Of a stretch of DNA of 64,000 bases, positions 36,001-46,042 are shown one piece after another. The position numbers and the translations under genes are program-made. A model generated the notes under the pieces. The model was not told the DNA's origin. It saw nothing but the letters and a program-made list of their open reading frames with translations, and searched no databases. Each line of letters begins with the position of its first letter. The first letter of the stretch is position 1. The stretch is from Dendrolimus kikuchii (Eukaryota > Arthropoda > Insecta > Lepidoptera > Lasiocampidae): NCBI GenBank assembly GCA_019925095.2, contig CM034412.1:10702001-10766000 (forward strand), in the 5' to 3' direction.

Positions 36001-39000
36001 AAAAGTGTTGCAAAATCGGGGGGATTTGAAAACAAATTCCACGCGGACGGCGTCGCGGGCACAGCTAGTTTATAGATATAGAGACGGACTAGTACCGCAC
36101 GGTTAAGCCGTAATAGCGGTCGGCGGGAAAATATCTGTGACATACAAATGCATAGATGGACGGACATAACGAGCTCTAGTTATTCGCTCTAAAAATCTTC
36201 TCGTATTAATTTAAAAATATAACATAATTAGACACGTTTTTGAATTTAATTAAAACATTAGGTTGTATATCGCGAGCGACGCCGCGGACACGAGTTAGTA
36301 TATATAATCCGTATATAATTATATATAATATATATTTAATTATATATATAAGTTTATCCGTGCAGGAACGGAAAAAGAATACAATTTCCTGCGGCCGGGC
36401 GGCCTGTCGTAAGAGGCGACGTAACAACCCACAGCCAGGTGGTAGGGCATTTGCCCGACTGGATGGCTACCACCCCTGGTCTAAACTATGTCGCCATAAC
36501 AACCTTGAGTTGTGTTCCGGCATTAGTGACCAGGTTCCAGTCTCCCTTAAGAGAGCAGCAGCGCATTTGTAGCAACTTTGGTGTTGTAAATGTCCATAGG
36601 CGATGGTAACCGCTTTCCATCAAATGGGCCATCTGCCTGTCTGCTGATCTCCTGCAATAAAAAAATAAATAAAAAAAAATACAAATCATCCTTGAAAAAT
36701 TACCTAACTAATTGTGAAAACCGCTTAAAAATCCGTTGTGAACGAATGAATAAATGAATGAATGAATGAAAACTCTTTATTGTTCACCATAACTTAAACT
36801 TAGACATTTAATATAAATACATTTCCATTAGAACAATAGGCGGCCTTATCGCTTATAGCGATCGCTTCCAGGCTACCTGGTTCCACAAAACCTGTTGTGT
36901 GGTTTAGGAGGAGTTAGCAGATAAACAGACAGACAGACGCGGAAAGGGAATTTGTTTTATACTATGTAAAGAAGATATACTGCCAATATAGAGAATATAC
37001 ACGGAATTAGACCGTTGGGTTCTGAGGCCATAAGCCTCTATAAAGATCTATAACAACGACTCTTTTAAAAGTTTGGACAGTACTTTTCGGCAAACATTAA
37101 CTTCTGTCTTAAATATTTCTTTAGATGATCAATCGTGAACCCAAGCTTCTTTACCGATCGCTTCAGAAGACCGAGGCCGGGTTCTTTCACGGTCCTCGGA
37201 ACCGTCCACCTCCAAACACCGCTATAATAGTAGGAGGCATCCGCATCGGCATCGGGGGGACCATGAAATACCTAGGATTGGTCCTCGATAGCCGGTGGGA
37301 TTTTTCGGCACATTTTCGGCAGCTGCTCCCCAGACTCAAGGGGGCAGCGGGTGCGCTATCGCGCTTGCTCCCCAACGTCGAGGGGCCGAACGCCACGTGC
37401 CGAAAACTCTTCGAAGGCATCGTACGGTCGATGGCCCTCTACGGGGCCCCTGTATGGGCGGATCGCCTGACGGCCCGCAACGCTCCGCTGTTGCGTCAGG
37501 CTCAGCGTATAATGGCTGTCAGGGCGATAAGGGGATACCGTACGGTGTCCTTTGAAGTGGCCTCGCCACTCGCCGGATCCCTCCCATGGGACCTGGAAGC
37601 CAGGGTCCTGTCGTCACTGTATGTGTGGCGCAAAGAGGCCCTGGCCAGGGGCACCAGACCCGCGCCTCGCGAAATCGAGGCGTGCAGGTCGGAGCTCTGC
37701 CAGGTTGCCGTGGGAGTCTGGGAAGATCGCCTCAGATGCCCCAGCGCGGGCCCCGCCACCATCGAGGCGGTGAGGCCCGTCCTGCGAAATTGGATTGGAC
37801 GAGAATACGGCACCCTGACGTTCTGGCTGACGCAGGTTCTCTCGGGGCATGGCTGCTTCGGGAGGTACCTGTGTCGCCTCGGTCGCGAGCCAACGTCAGG
37901 GTGCCATCATTGCGACACAGGCGACGAGGATACGGCGCTGCATACACTCCAGGAATGTCCTGCGTGGATGGAGCAGCGCCGAGACCTCGTCGCCTTTACC
38001 GGATTGGACCTTTCGCTCCCGGCCGTGGTTCGCACCATGGTCGGGAGCCGCACCGGATGGGACGCCGTCTCCTCCTTCTGCGAGCACGTCATGTTTGCAA
38101 AGGAGGAGGCGGAGCGGGAGCGTGTGCGTACGTCCTTGCTCCGCTCCCGCTAAAGGAGGACGCACCGACGCCGGAGGTCGGAACTCGACCTTCGGTCACC
38201 GTGAGCGGGCGGCGCGGGTGGGGCCCCTCGGGGTATAGGGGTTCTCACTCACCCGAACATGCCGTCGAGATGAGAGCGCGAGTGTTCCGCGCGCTCTCAT
38301 CTCTCTTCCCGTGGGGCGCGTTACAGACCGCCCCACGCAAGAATAAGACCGAGTAGTAGCCGGGGGATACGTCCCCAGGCATAGGAAGAGGCCCAGTGAG
38401 GGGGGCCCACGCCTGCCAGGGCACTGCGGAGTTGTCAAAGGGGCAAGTGAGGTGTGTAAGAATAAGCCTAAATGGCACTCTGTTGTTCGTGCCTACCCCG
38501 CAAGGGAGCTGGCGTGAAGTTATGTATGTATGTATGTAATATTATAAATAACTTTTATTTTATAGGAAAAAGCACTAAAAGTAGCGGAAAGACTTCGAAC
38601 TGTCCGCAAGTTGAACATCTTTGACGGTGTTACCATCATCAACAATGAACCTAGACAAGCAAGAAGCTTGGAACCTCTTCCAGCAGAAAGCGAAGCGAGA
38701 GGCTTGGCTGTCAATCAAAGACTATGGGACAGCACGTCAGCAATCATCCAGTCTACTGACTTGGAAATAAGTTACAGCCCCGATGATGATGATGATGAAG
38801 AAGAATCTAAATCTTTAGATAATGAAGGTAATGCAACGATATCTCTGACCTTGGTTTCTAATGCAATTCTGTCCCGTTGGTAGTTTACAAACTATTAACT
38901 GCTGAGTTCCAGCTTCCCCGTTTTTGCAAAATGGACAGTATGCCATCTACACTTACCCAAGACTATTTAGCGAGTTTCACACATTAGTTATCTATATGCT

Positions 39001-39591
39001 CAGGTTTCGTTACGATGTTTTCCTTCATCATTAACGTGTGGTAATTGTAAGAATATGCACAGTATGTAATGATATATACAATAGATCAGAAAACTGCCTA
39101 AGTAGTACATACTTCCCGGCTAGTATACCAACCCATGTCATTTGAAACGAGAGAGCTTCAACCACCCACTTTCACGTTTACCACGCTAACGCTTCTCATA
39201 TTAAACTTCAACATTGTGTTACTTTTCAGTTGACGAAGGCAGAAACAAAAAGAAGAAAGCGATTAAGAAGAAACTCAAGATCTTGATTCCTCTTCTCATC
39301 CTCGCTAAAGTCAAGGCAGCGGCCATCACAGTACTAGCTGTAGTCGTAATGGCTGCATCATTATTCAAACTCGCCACCATAGCCAAGATTGCATTCTTAG
39401 TCAAGATTATCGGCATCATAAAAGCGCTTCTAGCCAAGAAACATGCCCAGCAGGAATCGTGGGAAGTGCCCCACGGATGGGACGTACCACATGTAGAGCA
39501 TCCACATGTAGAACCTGCCCACGGATGGGACGGTGGTTGGTCACGTAGAACTGAAGCAAACAGCCTCGCCTACTCCGCCTACAATCAATAA
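33043..39591 (+). CDS. Osiris family protein, gene C (three exons)
   Basis: Exons 33043..33180, 38566..38827 and 39230..39591 give 253 codons plus TAA; GT-AG introns, phase 0 then phase 1, exactly as in genes A and B. A signal peptide spans residues 1-17. The two-cysteine motif is C36/C44 followed by LK. Exon 2 opens EKALKVAERL and ends with a D5E3 acidic run. Exon 3 opens VDEGRNKKKKAIKKKLK, then an Ala/Val/Ile-rich helix stretch, a His/Trp repeat tail (HGWD twice, HVE twice) and ANSLAY at 243-248, one change from AQxLAY. It is more diverged from A and B than they are from each other. Intron 1 (5.4 kb) is filled with Helitrons, a family A retroposon and an R1-like LINE whose fused tail ends about 25 bp before exon 2. 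Possibly Osi10-type or a third Osi9-type copy; unresolved. Confidence 0.92.
33230..33440 (+). mobile_element. decayed Helitron fragment, third family
   Basis: ACCTGGTAGGTGGCGCTAC and GAGCGGGACACGCTCTGC match the 3' half of the Helitron ending at 47352. The CTAG end is lost. Confidence 0.5.
33907..34165 (-). mobile_element. non-autonomous Helitron
   Basis: Minus strand: TCTTATACTAATATATAAAG at the 5' end; GACGAAGTCCCGGGCAGAAG then CTAT (mutated CTAG) at the 3' end. Same family as 35832 and 55528. Confidence 0.7.
34685..35022 (+). mobile_element. LINE 3' end with (TACA)n tail
   Basis: Carries the hairpin at 34813 and the block TAGCTCAATCGGACACCGGG, and ends ACTTACATACATACGTAC. The flanks TTAAATAAGCTT (34662) and TTAAATAAAAGCTT (35023) may be a worn target duplication. 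RTE-like by its tail; no ORF remains. Confidence 0.45.
34813..34866. repeat. 23-bp stem hairpin
   Basis: CTGGTGATGGAGTCGG and CCGACTCCATCACCAG pair perfectly; one mismatch then GGTGGC/GCCACC closes a 6-nt loop (CATAGA). It lies in gene C intron 1 inside a LINE 3' end. Confidence 0.85.
35306..35745 (-). mobile_element. Helitron, 5' end worn
   Basis: CTAGGACATGCCCGCGACTT at the left (the 3' end on the minus strand). The body includes repeated CCCACGGGATTTC / CCCGCGGGATTCC blocks and AATCCCGAACAAACAC, as in 18248..18583. The expected TCTATA start is not visible. Confidence 0.6.
35832..36068 (+). mobile_element. complete non-autonomous Helitron
   Basis: A|TCTTATACTTAATATATAAA through to GTCGCGGGCACAGCTAG|T. 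It is the uninterrupted version of the nested copy at 55528..56036 and shows that copy's pre-insertion sequence. Confidence 0.8.
36353..36667 (+). mobile_element. retroposon family A, full-length copy
   Basis: TTATCCGTGCAGGAACGG through to CTGCAATAAAAAAATAAATA. In gene C intron 1. Confidence 0.9.
36744..36892 (-). mobile_element. jockey-like LINE 3' end (family B)
   Basis: (GAAT)n tail, AAACTCTTTATTGTTCACC, GGCGGCCTTATCGCTTATAG. The same subfamily as 46578 and 55363. Confidence 0.75.
37000..37060 (+). mobile_element. scrap of the 63.4-kb retroelement domain
   Basis: GACCGTTGGGTTCTGAGGCC and ATAAGCCTCTA match 63470-63500 closely; only about 60 bp is left. Confidence 0.4.
37125..38153 (+). 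pseudogene. R1-clade LINE reverse transcriptase, C-terminal 340 aa
   Basis: A 342-codon frame without stops covers the thumb and C-terminal region of an R1-like ORF2. It shows EAGFFHGPR, MKYLGLVLDSRWDF, LTQVLSGHGCFGRYLCRLGR and a zinc-binding CHHC...H...C block at CHHCDTGDEDTALHTLQECP. The polymerase core (YADD) and endonuclease are missing, so it is a 5'-truncated copy that cannot move. The intact frame implies a fairly recent insertion. The first codons (to about 37150) are probably flanking DNA. GC content is far above the surrounding intron. A 256-codon overlapping frame is a GC-rich shadow. Confidence 0.85.
38154..38433 (+). mobile_element. 3' UTR of the R1-like LINE
   Basis: GC-rich, with GTGTTCCGCGCGCTCTCATC, CGTGGGGCGCGTTACAGACC and a CCGGGGGATACGTCCCC stem; homologous blocks occur at 32310-32460. 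It has no A tail and runs straight into the RTE tail. Confidence 0.65.
38434..38541 (+). mobile_element. RTE LINE 3' tail fused to the R1-like element
   Basis: GTCAAAGGGGCAAGTGAGGT through CGCAAGGGAGCTGGCGTGAAG to (TATG)n. Unlike the six other RTE ends here, no flanking duplication is seen. It ends about 24 bp before gene C exon 2. Confidence 0.75.
38890..39125 (+). repeat. dispersed repeat family E copy in gene C intron 2
   Basis: GTTACGATGTTTTCCTTCAT, CGTGTGGTAATTGTAAG and ATCAGAAAACTGCC match the other family E copies. Confidence 0.55.
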
Positions 39592-39744
39592 TTCGAAAAT
39601 GGAATTCGAAACTGACTTATTCAAATATTACCGGTTAAATAACGGTTTAAATTATTGAAATTAAGAATGTGTGTGTATTTATTTTGCGTGAGAGTTTTTT
39701 TTTTAATTTATTGTATTTATCTTCGATGCTTATCGGTTTTTATG

Positions 39745-39750
39745 AATAAA
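39745..39750 (+). promoter_or_regulatory. poly(A) signal AATAAA, gene C
   Basis: 154 bp after the TAA, with a T/G-rich region beyond. Confidence 0.6.
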
Positions 39751-40069
39751 AGAAGACTGACCGAAAATGAATTGTTCTATTGTACATAGATTTTGTTAGT
39801 TATTATATATTATGTTTTGTATATATTTAGGTCTTTATGCGGGTACTTACTGAAGAAACCAAATATGTACATAATATGAATATATTACTATAATACTTTT
39901 TATGTAAATGGCTTCTTCAAACTGCCTCGGCTTACTTAATAATTTATTATTACTTTTTTGTATACCTAGATCATATATTTCAGACCAGGCTGGTACCAAG
40001 TCTACTAATTAAATTTTTTTTATAATGTCAAAAGAGATATAACATTTTTGACGGCGTTATGGTTAATTA
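39751..40069. other. spacer downstream of gene C
   Basis: AT-rich; no gene or named repeat. An alternative distal 3' end of gene C could lie here. Confidence 0.4.
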
Positions 40070-40290
40070 AGCTAAGCCTTTACCAGCCAACCTCACTGCT
40101 GCGCAGTGGTTCTGGATTTGATTCCTGTCATGATAAATTTCGTAAAAAAACTTTCCGTTATTTACTATGGTCTGGGTGTCTGGGATTAGCTCAAGATTGA
40201 CCGTTGTATATTAACCGCAACAAAATCGTAAATTGTTTAGCTTGGGACTGTACAATGTGTGTGTTTCTCTCTTGATTATCATTATAATAT
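40070..40290 (+). mobile_element. tRNA-derived SINE (family S)
   Basis: TGGATTTGATTCCTGTCATG (worn B box), TTACTATGGTCTGGGTGTCT, GCTTGGGACTGTACAATGTG. Head degraded. Confidence 0.6.
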
Positions 40291-41088
40291 TATTATTTTG
40301 GACTTACCCCAATATGTTATATATCAAAGGTTATCATTTCTATCTTTGCCTTACTTTTTTCAACTTTTAGAAGATAAATCTTAAATCCTAAACATGATCA
40401 AAGTTACCAAGAATTATTATTGTGTAGGTGTTTGTGTAGAAGTTGTTTGTTTGTATGTTATTTTGATCTCCTGTTTTATTTTTATTTTAATCTCTTTATA
40501 TTATCTGTGTGTTTTGTGTGTGTTTTGCTATTATTATTTAATATTTATTTTAAGAGAATTAAACCAAATCAGCATTGAAGTTTAAATGTTATTTTAGTGT
40601 AGACCTGTTATCATTTTTTGGGCTAAGTAGGTAGCCAAAGACAGAAATAAAAGATAAATTTAAACAATATCTTAGTTAGACACAGTTCTTCTTAAGGTCT
40701 TTCAATCACCAGATAAAGTTATTCACAGAATTAAAGTATGGCATGAAATAATTAAAAAGTTAGTTGCATAAATAATAATAAAAAACAGTTGAATAGACTA
40801 TTGAATTCACTGAGGTTATAATTTATTCGACTGATATTTTTTATCTGATGATTTAAAAATCGGCTCTTAAAACAATAATAAGTTGCGAAGCGGTGTACAA
40901 TATACATAGCGTAGGAATCAGACTAAATATTTTTAAAACTCTATACCTCTACCAACCTTATTTTCAGATTTTTATATCTCCATAATTTGACAGTTAGAGT
41001 GGTAACACAATTTTCACGTCTTTGGGATCTAATAACTACTTTTTGACATAATTAAAAAAGTCATTAAACAAAATTGCTGTTTGTTCAA
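40291..41088. other. AT-rich spacer, nothing recognised
   Basis: No splice-site-bounded coding stretch and no repeat family match by eye. Confidence 0.4.
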
Positions 41089-41100
41089 GATTTGACAAAT

Positions 41101-41345
41101 ACATACATACATAACTTCACGCCAGTTCCCTTGCGGGGTAGGCACGAACAACAGAGCGCCATTCAGGCTTATGCTTACACACCTCACTCGCTTTTTTGAT
41201 ATTCATAACTCTTGTCATGCACGCTCGTCTGTTCTTAAGGCTCCTGACATCACCTTCTGCTGGTATACGATCAATTTGATCATGGAAAGTGTGTCGTGGC
41301 CTTCCACGACTACTGCATCCATCCACTTTTGCATTGTATCTGTTT
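41101..41345 (-). mobile_element. RTE LINE 3' end with 12-bp target duplication
   Basis: (TACA)n tail then the AYPAREL-encoding end of the RTE frame. GATTTGACAAAT is repeated at 41089-41100 and 41346-41357. Confidence 0.85.
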
Positions 41346-41433
41346 GATTTGACAAATGACACCCAATATGACTATGTACGCTGATAAATATAATTTCAAC
41401 CCTTACTTACATGTATGGTAGCCACTAATATTT

Positions 41434-41745
41434 TTATCCGTGCAGGAACGAAGAAAGAATACAATTTCCTGCAAGCCGGGTGGCCTGTCGTAAGAGGCGA
41501 CAAAACAACCCACAGCTATGTGGTAGGGTATTCGCCCGACTGGATGGCTACCACCCCTGGTCTAGAATATGCCACCATAACAACCTTGAGTTGTGTTTCA
41601 GCATTTGTGACCACGTTCCAGTCTACCTTAAGAGAGCAGCAGCGCATTTGTAGCACTTCCGGTTTTGAAAATGTCCATAGGCGATGGTAACCACTTTCCA
41701 CCAAGTGGGCTGTCTACCTGTCTGCTGAACTCCTGTAACTAAAAC
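41434..41745 (+). mobile_element. retroposon family A, full-length copy
   Basis: TTATCCGTGCAGGAACGAAG through to CTGAACTCCTGTAACTAAAA. Confidence 0.85.
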
Positions 41746-41911
41746 ATAAAATAAAAAAGTGTTTATTTTTTTCGCATTTTAACTTTGTAATACCATACTG
41801 CGACTTAATATCAAATATCAACGATATAGACCCAGTAATTTCCGAGAAAAACTATGATATACAGGCAAAACCGTATAAACGTCTATATCTCTATTCTTAT
41901 CAAACTTGTCC

Positions 41912-42026
41912 ATCCAAAGGTTGTCTGGAAGAAATCACTAATAGCATTAGGACCGCCTATTGTATTGTTATTTCTGTTACCTGTATATTTTAATATACAA
42001 TAAAGCATATTCATTCATTCATTCAC
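41912..42026 (+). mobile_element. jockey-like LINE 3' end (family B)
   Basis: AAAGGTTGTCTGGAAGAAAT, GACCGCCTATTGTATTGTT, then (TTCA)n. Confidence 0.7.
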
Positions 42027-42129
42027 TCTTGTCAAGATTGGAATATAGAGTACGCTCCACGAAACAAGTCCCATGGGAAATAAAGAAACTAAAAGCGGCC
42101 GTTCCGTAATTCGATAGAATTTTGTTTGT

Positions 42130-42716
42130 AAAGTAGCTAGTAAGTAGCTAAGTATCTCAAGGAGCGTTTTAAATATCTACACCTTAGTCATACTCATCAT
42201 CTCAGATCATCGGAAAACATACGTCTGGAAACACCTGTAAATCACTCGCGATTTTACAATAAATCTTTCACAGTTCATGCAGTGTGCCTGTGGAATGCGC
42301 TACCTGTGAAAATCAGGCGTGCCCAGTCTCTTCAGGCGTTCAACGGACTCGTGAAGGATTATTACTTCGGGCTCTAAAGTCAATCATAACATCTTTATCG
42401 TCCCATATTTACGTCATTCTATACATTATTAATATAATTATTATTTATGTATATATCAATATATGTATATTTTTGTCTTATTTCTATGTCTATTATACTT
42501 GCCATTTCAAAATTTTATGTATATATAATTTTATTTTTATTTTTTTTATTCTAGTTATATTGCAAAACCCACATGTTACACAATTTTTCTCTAATCCATC
42601 CGAAGGTTGTCTGGAAGAAATTGCTTTTAGTGATAAGACCGCCTATTGTCTTCTGTACTTAACTTCTTAAATTGTATCTTAATGTTATGCAATAAAGTAT
42701 ATTCTATTCTATTCTA
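42130..42716 (+). mobile_element. jockey-like LINE 3' end with ORF2 C-terminus (family B)
   Basis: Frame 42205-42378 encodes SFTVHAVCLWNALPVKIR, then FNGLVKDYYFGL and a stop, the classic C-terminus of jockey/CR1-like ORF2. The 3' UTR carries GGTTGTCTGGAAGAAATTGC and ends (TTCTA)n. This copy ties family B to its LINE. Confidence 0.8.
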
Positions 42717-42859
42717 GTAAATAAATTTTTAGCTTGGTACGATTAAGTACGGCGATCGTAGCGCTGCGTTTCTCTACTTCTTCGGGTGAGATGCGCCATG
42801 AGGCACAGAGTGACCAGGACATCACAAATATAAAACATAATGCAACATCTTAATCTTTT

Positions 42860-43064
42860 TTGTAACACCAAGGGTGCTACAAATGCGCTGCTGCTCTCTT
42901 AAGGGATACTGGAACCTGGCCACTAATGCGGGAACACAACTCAAGGTTCTTATGGCGACATACTCGACACCAGGGGTGATAGAGGGCAAATATCTAACCA
43001 CCTGACTGGTACAGGTCGCCTGGCCGCAGGAAATCGTATCCTTAGCCGTTCCTGCACGGATAAA
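42860..43064 (-). mobile_element. retroposon family A, partial
   Basis: TGTAACACCAAGGGTGCTAC through to GTTCCTGCACGGATAAA; A-tail end missing and an internal deletion near 42985-43015. Confidence 0.75.
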
Positions 43065-43069
43065 AAATT

Positions 43070-43567
43070 TAATTAGCCTGGTAACACTAATAAGTAATTA
43101 TATATGTAACATCGTCGATTAAATTAAATTCTCTTCTAATCTGGCTTCCTTGGCTTTCATTTCGCCTCCCGTAAAATCTACATTTTCACACTTATAGACC
43201 AACCTATACTAAAACAACTCAACTTCAGTCTCGGCGTTCACTGAAAATTACGTCAAAATGGAAAAACAAACAATTTGGATGACAGCCTCCTAGCACAAAA
43301 TGTAAATATATAAAATAGCCTAAATCCTGCATTACAGCGAGTTCCAAAAATTCTTCCCTTGCGTTTGGTTATAGAAAAACACAAGGAAAATATTTCAACC
43401 AAAATTTCTGTGCCCCTATCTCATTGTAAAATACATCTAATAATTAATTTATCAATATTCTCATAATTTTCGTGAATTGTATTAAATATTTTATCTATCT
43501 TCTCTATTATGTGATTTCTATAGGCCGGACATAATAAACTTAACTATGAAGACAGGTTAGCTCAGTC
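43070..43567. other. AT-rich spacer, nothing recognised
   Basis: No coding exon or repeat family identified. Confidence 0.35.
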
Positions 43568-43581
43568 ATTATTATCATTTC

Positions 43582-43679
43582 ATGTCAAAGAAGCAAGTGA
43601 GGTGTGTAAGAATAAGCCTGAATGGCGCTCTGTTGTTCGTGCCTACCCCGCAAGGGAACTGCCGTGAAGTTATGTATGT
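43582..43679 (+). mobile_element. RTE LINE 3' tail with 14-bp target duplication
   Basis: A 98-bp 5'-truncated copy; ATTATTATCATTTC is repeated at 43568-43581 and 43680-43693. Confidence 0.85.
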
Positions 43680-43914
43680 ATTATTATCATTTCGCCGCAA
43701 ATATTTTGATTTAATCTATTTATATAAAATTAGACACTATGATTATTGATTCTCCTGACTTAATTTTTAAATATCTTAAACATAAGATTTATAGTCTGAA
43801 GATCGCTTTAGATAGCTAGGTATTCTTGCTTTAGAAGTCCATAAAAACAATACATCTTATTTCAATCGCATTGTCAGATTGGCTCGTTATTACAACGAGG
43901 TGAACAAAACAAAA

Positions 43915-44110
43915 AACAGGGATGCTAGGTCAATGGGACACAGAAGTTCCAGGTTCGATTCCTGGCACAGTAAATTTTGTAAACGAACTTTCAGTAATTA
44001 ACTATGTTCTGAGTGTCTGAAATCGGCTCCAGAGTTGGCCCCTATATATTTCCCATAACACAAGCGTAAGTTTCTTAGCTTGGAGATATAGTTAAACAAT
44101 GTTTTCAAGT
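43915..44110 (+). mobile_element. tRNA-derived SINE (family S)
   Basis: TTCCAGGTTCGATTCCTGGC is a T-arm-like stem with a perfect B box, followed by the family S body (TTAACTATGTTCTGAGTGTC, CTTAGCTTGGAGATATA). Confidence 0.65.
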
Positions 44111-44199
44111 TGACTCCCATATAACTCTCCTTGTTGCTTTTTTTGTATCTGGAGTAACTAAGGGCCCGCCTCATGAAACATGGTTAGTAATAATATAGG

Positions 44200-44366
44200 A
44201 GACTAGAACCTCATCACAGATGGTGGGACACGACTTAAGGTTGTTATGGCGGCATACCTTAGTTCCGGTGTGGTAGCCATCTAGACGAGCAAATAGCCTA
44301 CCATCAGGTTAACGGTTTCTAATGCCTTTTACGATTAGTATTCGTTCTTCATTCCTGCACGCATAG
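44200..44366 (-). mobile_element. diverged retroposon family A copy
   Basis: GGAGACTAGAACCTCATCAC, TTAAGGTTGTTATGGCGGC, CATTCCTGCACGCATAGA. Confidence 0.6.
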
Positions 44367-44652
44367 AACCTCTATCATCCATAGATAGAACCTTAATTTT
44401 GCACGTTAAATTTTAAGATTCCCAAGCCTTTACATCATAATAATTTTTCTCAAAAACCATTTATTGGTGATGAAATTTGACGGGAAGATGTAGTCTATAT
44501 GGCGCTATATATATGTGTAGTATATTTAGGTGTCGTTAGTCAGATTTTGAAAGATTATGACATTGTTTTTTATGAAATAAACCGGCTTGCACCTTTTAGA
44601 TTCTTGCGCCTGGATGCCACGCACCTCTTTGTGTATATTTGTATACTATTAT

Positions 44653-44654
<2 letters not shown>

Positions 44655-44700
<46 letters not shown>
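44655..44700. repeat. (AT)n microsatellite
   Basis: About 22 AT units with a CAT interruption; open frames through it are not genes. Confidence 0.9.
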
Positions 44701-44701
<1 letters not shown>

Positions 44702-44783
44702 TAGTATGTGTTACTGTTTATTCTCTATTTTTTATTCATTTTAGGTTTACGTATTGTGTGATATTTATATATCCTATTTATTA

Positions 44784-44975
44784 GGTTGGGGAAAAAGTCT
44801 TTTCGTATATAGTATGTATGAACTTGTAATAAGATCTCTTTGGCTATACCATTTGTATCTGGCTGGTTTTGGTATCATTAAAATTTTTAATTTTAAAGAA
44901 GACAATTCCAAATTCAAATTAGGGAAATGTGTGATTTTCATTTGTTTTTCTTATTGTTAAAATGAGTGAATCTTA
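44784..44975 (+). mobile_element. mariner 5' end, truncated
   Basis: TTAGGTTGGGGAAAAAGTCT preceded by TA is a mariner-type terminal repeat. A 5' leader follows and the first transposase codons (AAAATGAGTGAATC near 44960), then unrelated DNA. No 3' terminal repeat found. Confidence 0.65.
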
Positions 44976-45029
44976 TATATGTATTTAATTTGCACACCAC
45001 CGTCATACACTTGCGAATCTCTCGTTCAA

Positions 45030-45178
45030 AATCCATAGCCCGGGTTGTCTGGAAAATATCTTTCTAAAGCGAAAAGGCCGCCCATTGCTTCTACTTTTAC
45101 AGTTTAATGTGACTACTGTAAATTGTTTATGCTATGTGTATGTGGTTAACAATAAAGTGTTTTCTATTCTATTCTATT
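45030..45178 (+). mobile_element. jockey-like LINE 3' end (family B)
   Basis: GGGTTGTCTGGAAAATATCT, AAAGGCCGCCCATTGCTTC, ACAATAAAGTG, (TTCTA)n. Confidence 0.7.
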
Positions 45179-45512
45179 TTCTGGTAAAGACGGCTCCGGG
45201 AAAAAAATATTAAAAAATAAGCGCCTGTCCTAAAACACAAAGCATAAAACCTCACAAACGCTTCAGTGAGAGCTATCACTACTTTCCATTGCGCCAGCGC
45301 ATCGTTCACTCCGCAACATTGATATTGAGAGTAGGCAGGGTTTTATTAAACCTATGAAAAAAAGGGCCATCTGTCGTAATTTCAGGAAACTAACGCAGAA
45401 GGCTATTTACCTAAAAATCAAATCAGTGTGTCGCTGCACAGATGTTTTTTATTGCATGAGTGTCAAGTGTGAAAAACCAGAAAGATGTTTATGATGACAA
45501 CTATTTTTAATT
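45179..45512. other. spacer, nothing recognised
   Basis: Less AT-rich at 45220-45320 but with no open coding exon. Confidence 0.35.
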
Positions 45513-45720
45513 GACGGCCTCTGTGGTTGAGTGGTCTAGGCTTTTGTCAGTCGAACTAACTGGAAATCAGACGCTTCGGTTTCAATTTCTGGCATGATAA
45601 ATGACTGGGTGTCTGACCCCAAAATGGTATGTTGTATACTCATAATACAAACGTAACTTGCTTAACTTGGAGATATACAATGTGTGTGTCTGCCAATTTA
45701 GAAAATAATCTTTTATTTTA
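45513..45720 (+). mobile_element. tRNA-derived SINE, best-kept copy (family S)
   Basis: Head GGCCTCTGTGGTTGAGTGG carries an A box as in tRNA-Leu/Ser, and GGTTTCAATTTCTGGC is a worn B box about 50 bp on. The body GACTGGGTGTCTGACCCC and CTTGGAGATATACAATGTG is shared with the other copies. Confidence 0.65.
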
Positions 45721-45727
45721 TTGCATG

Positions 45728-46030
45728 AGTACGTTTTAACGGTTTTAAGCGCGGAAATTTATTGGATTTTTATTATTCCGACGTTTCGGCCACTTTTCAG
45801 TGGCCGTGATTACGGAAGACAAAGATGTTAAGTATCAATGAGTATTGTTAAAGTCTTATTTAGCCTACCATCAACTTGTTCATTTTAATTATTTAGTTTT
45901 AATTTTGTTTATGGTTGTTATATACTCTACGGGAGCCTAATTTAATTTTCCACCGCTTCGCAACATGTTGTGGCTTGAAGAGAAGAAGCAGCGCAAGAAA
46001 CTCTTCAGCAAACATGCCTAGCTCTAATAA
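45728..46030 (+). mobile_element. Penelope-like terminal repeat
   Basis: ACGTTTTAACGGTTTTAAGC, CCGACGTTTCGGCCACTTT, TCAGTGGCCGTGATTACGG and a body shared with 61.0 kb. The GGCCACTGAAAAGTGGCC hairpin next to GAAAC (minus strand) resembles the hammerhead region of Penelope-like elements. Confidence 0.6.
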
Positions 46031-46042
46031 TTTTATATAATA

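Noticed and set aside
37586..38356. 256-codon frame overlapping the R1-like ORF
   Set aside because: A shadow in high-GC sequence. The overlapping 342-codon frame carries clear reverse-transcriptase C-terminal motifs and the other does not.
43940..43970. Perfect B box and T-arm-like stem suggesting a tRNA gene
   Set aside because: No acceptor stem, anticodon arm or A box at the right spacing. The body matches three other SINE-like copies in the window.
45770..45815. Functional hammerhead ribozyme
   Set aside because: The CUGANGA core is altered in this copy and the cleavage site cannot be placed; kept only as a hypothesis for the 61-kb copy.
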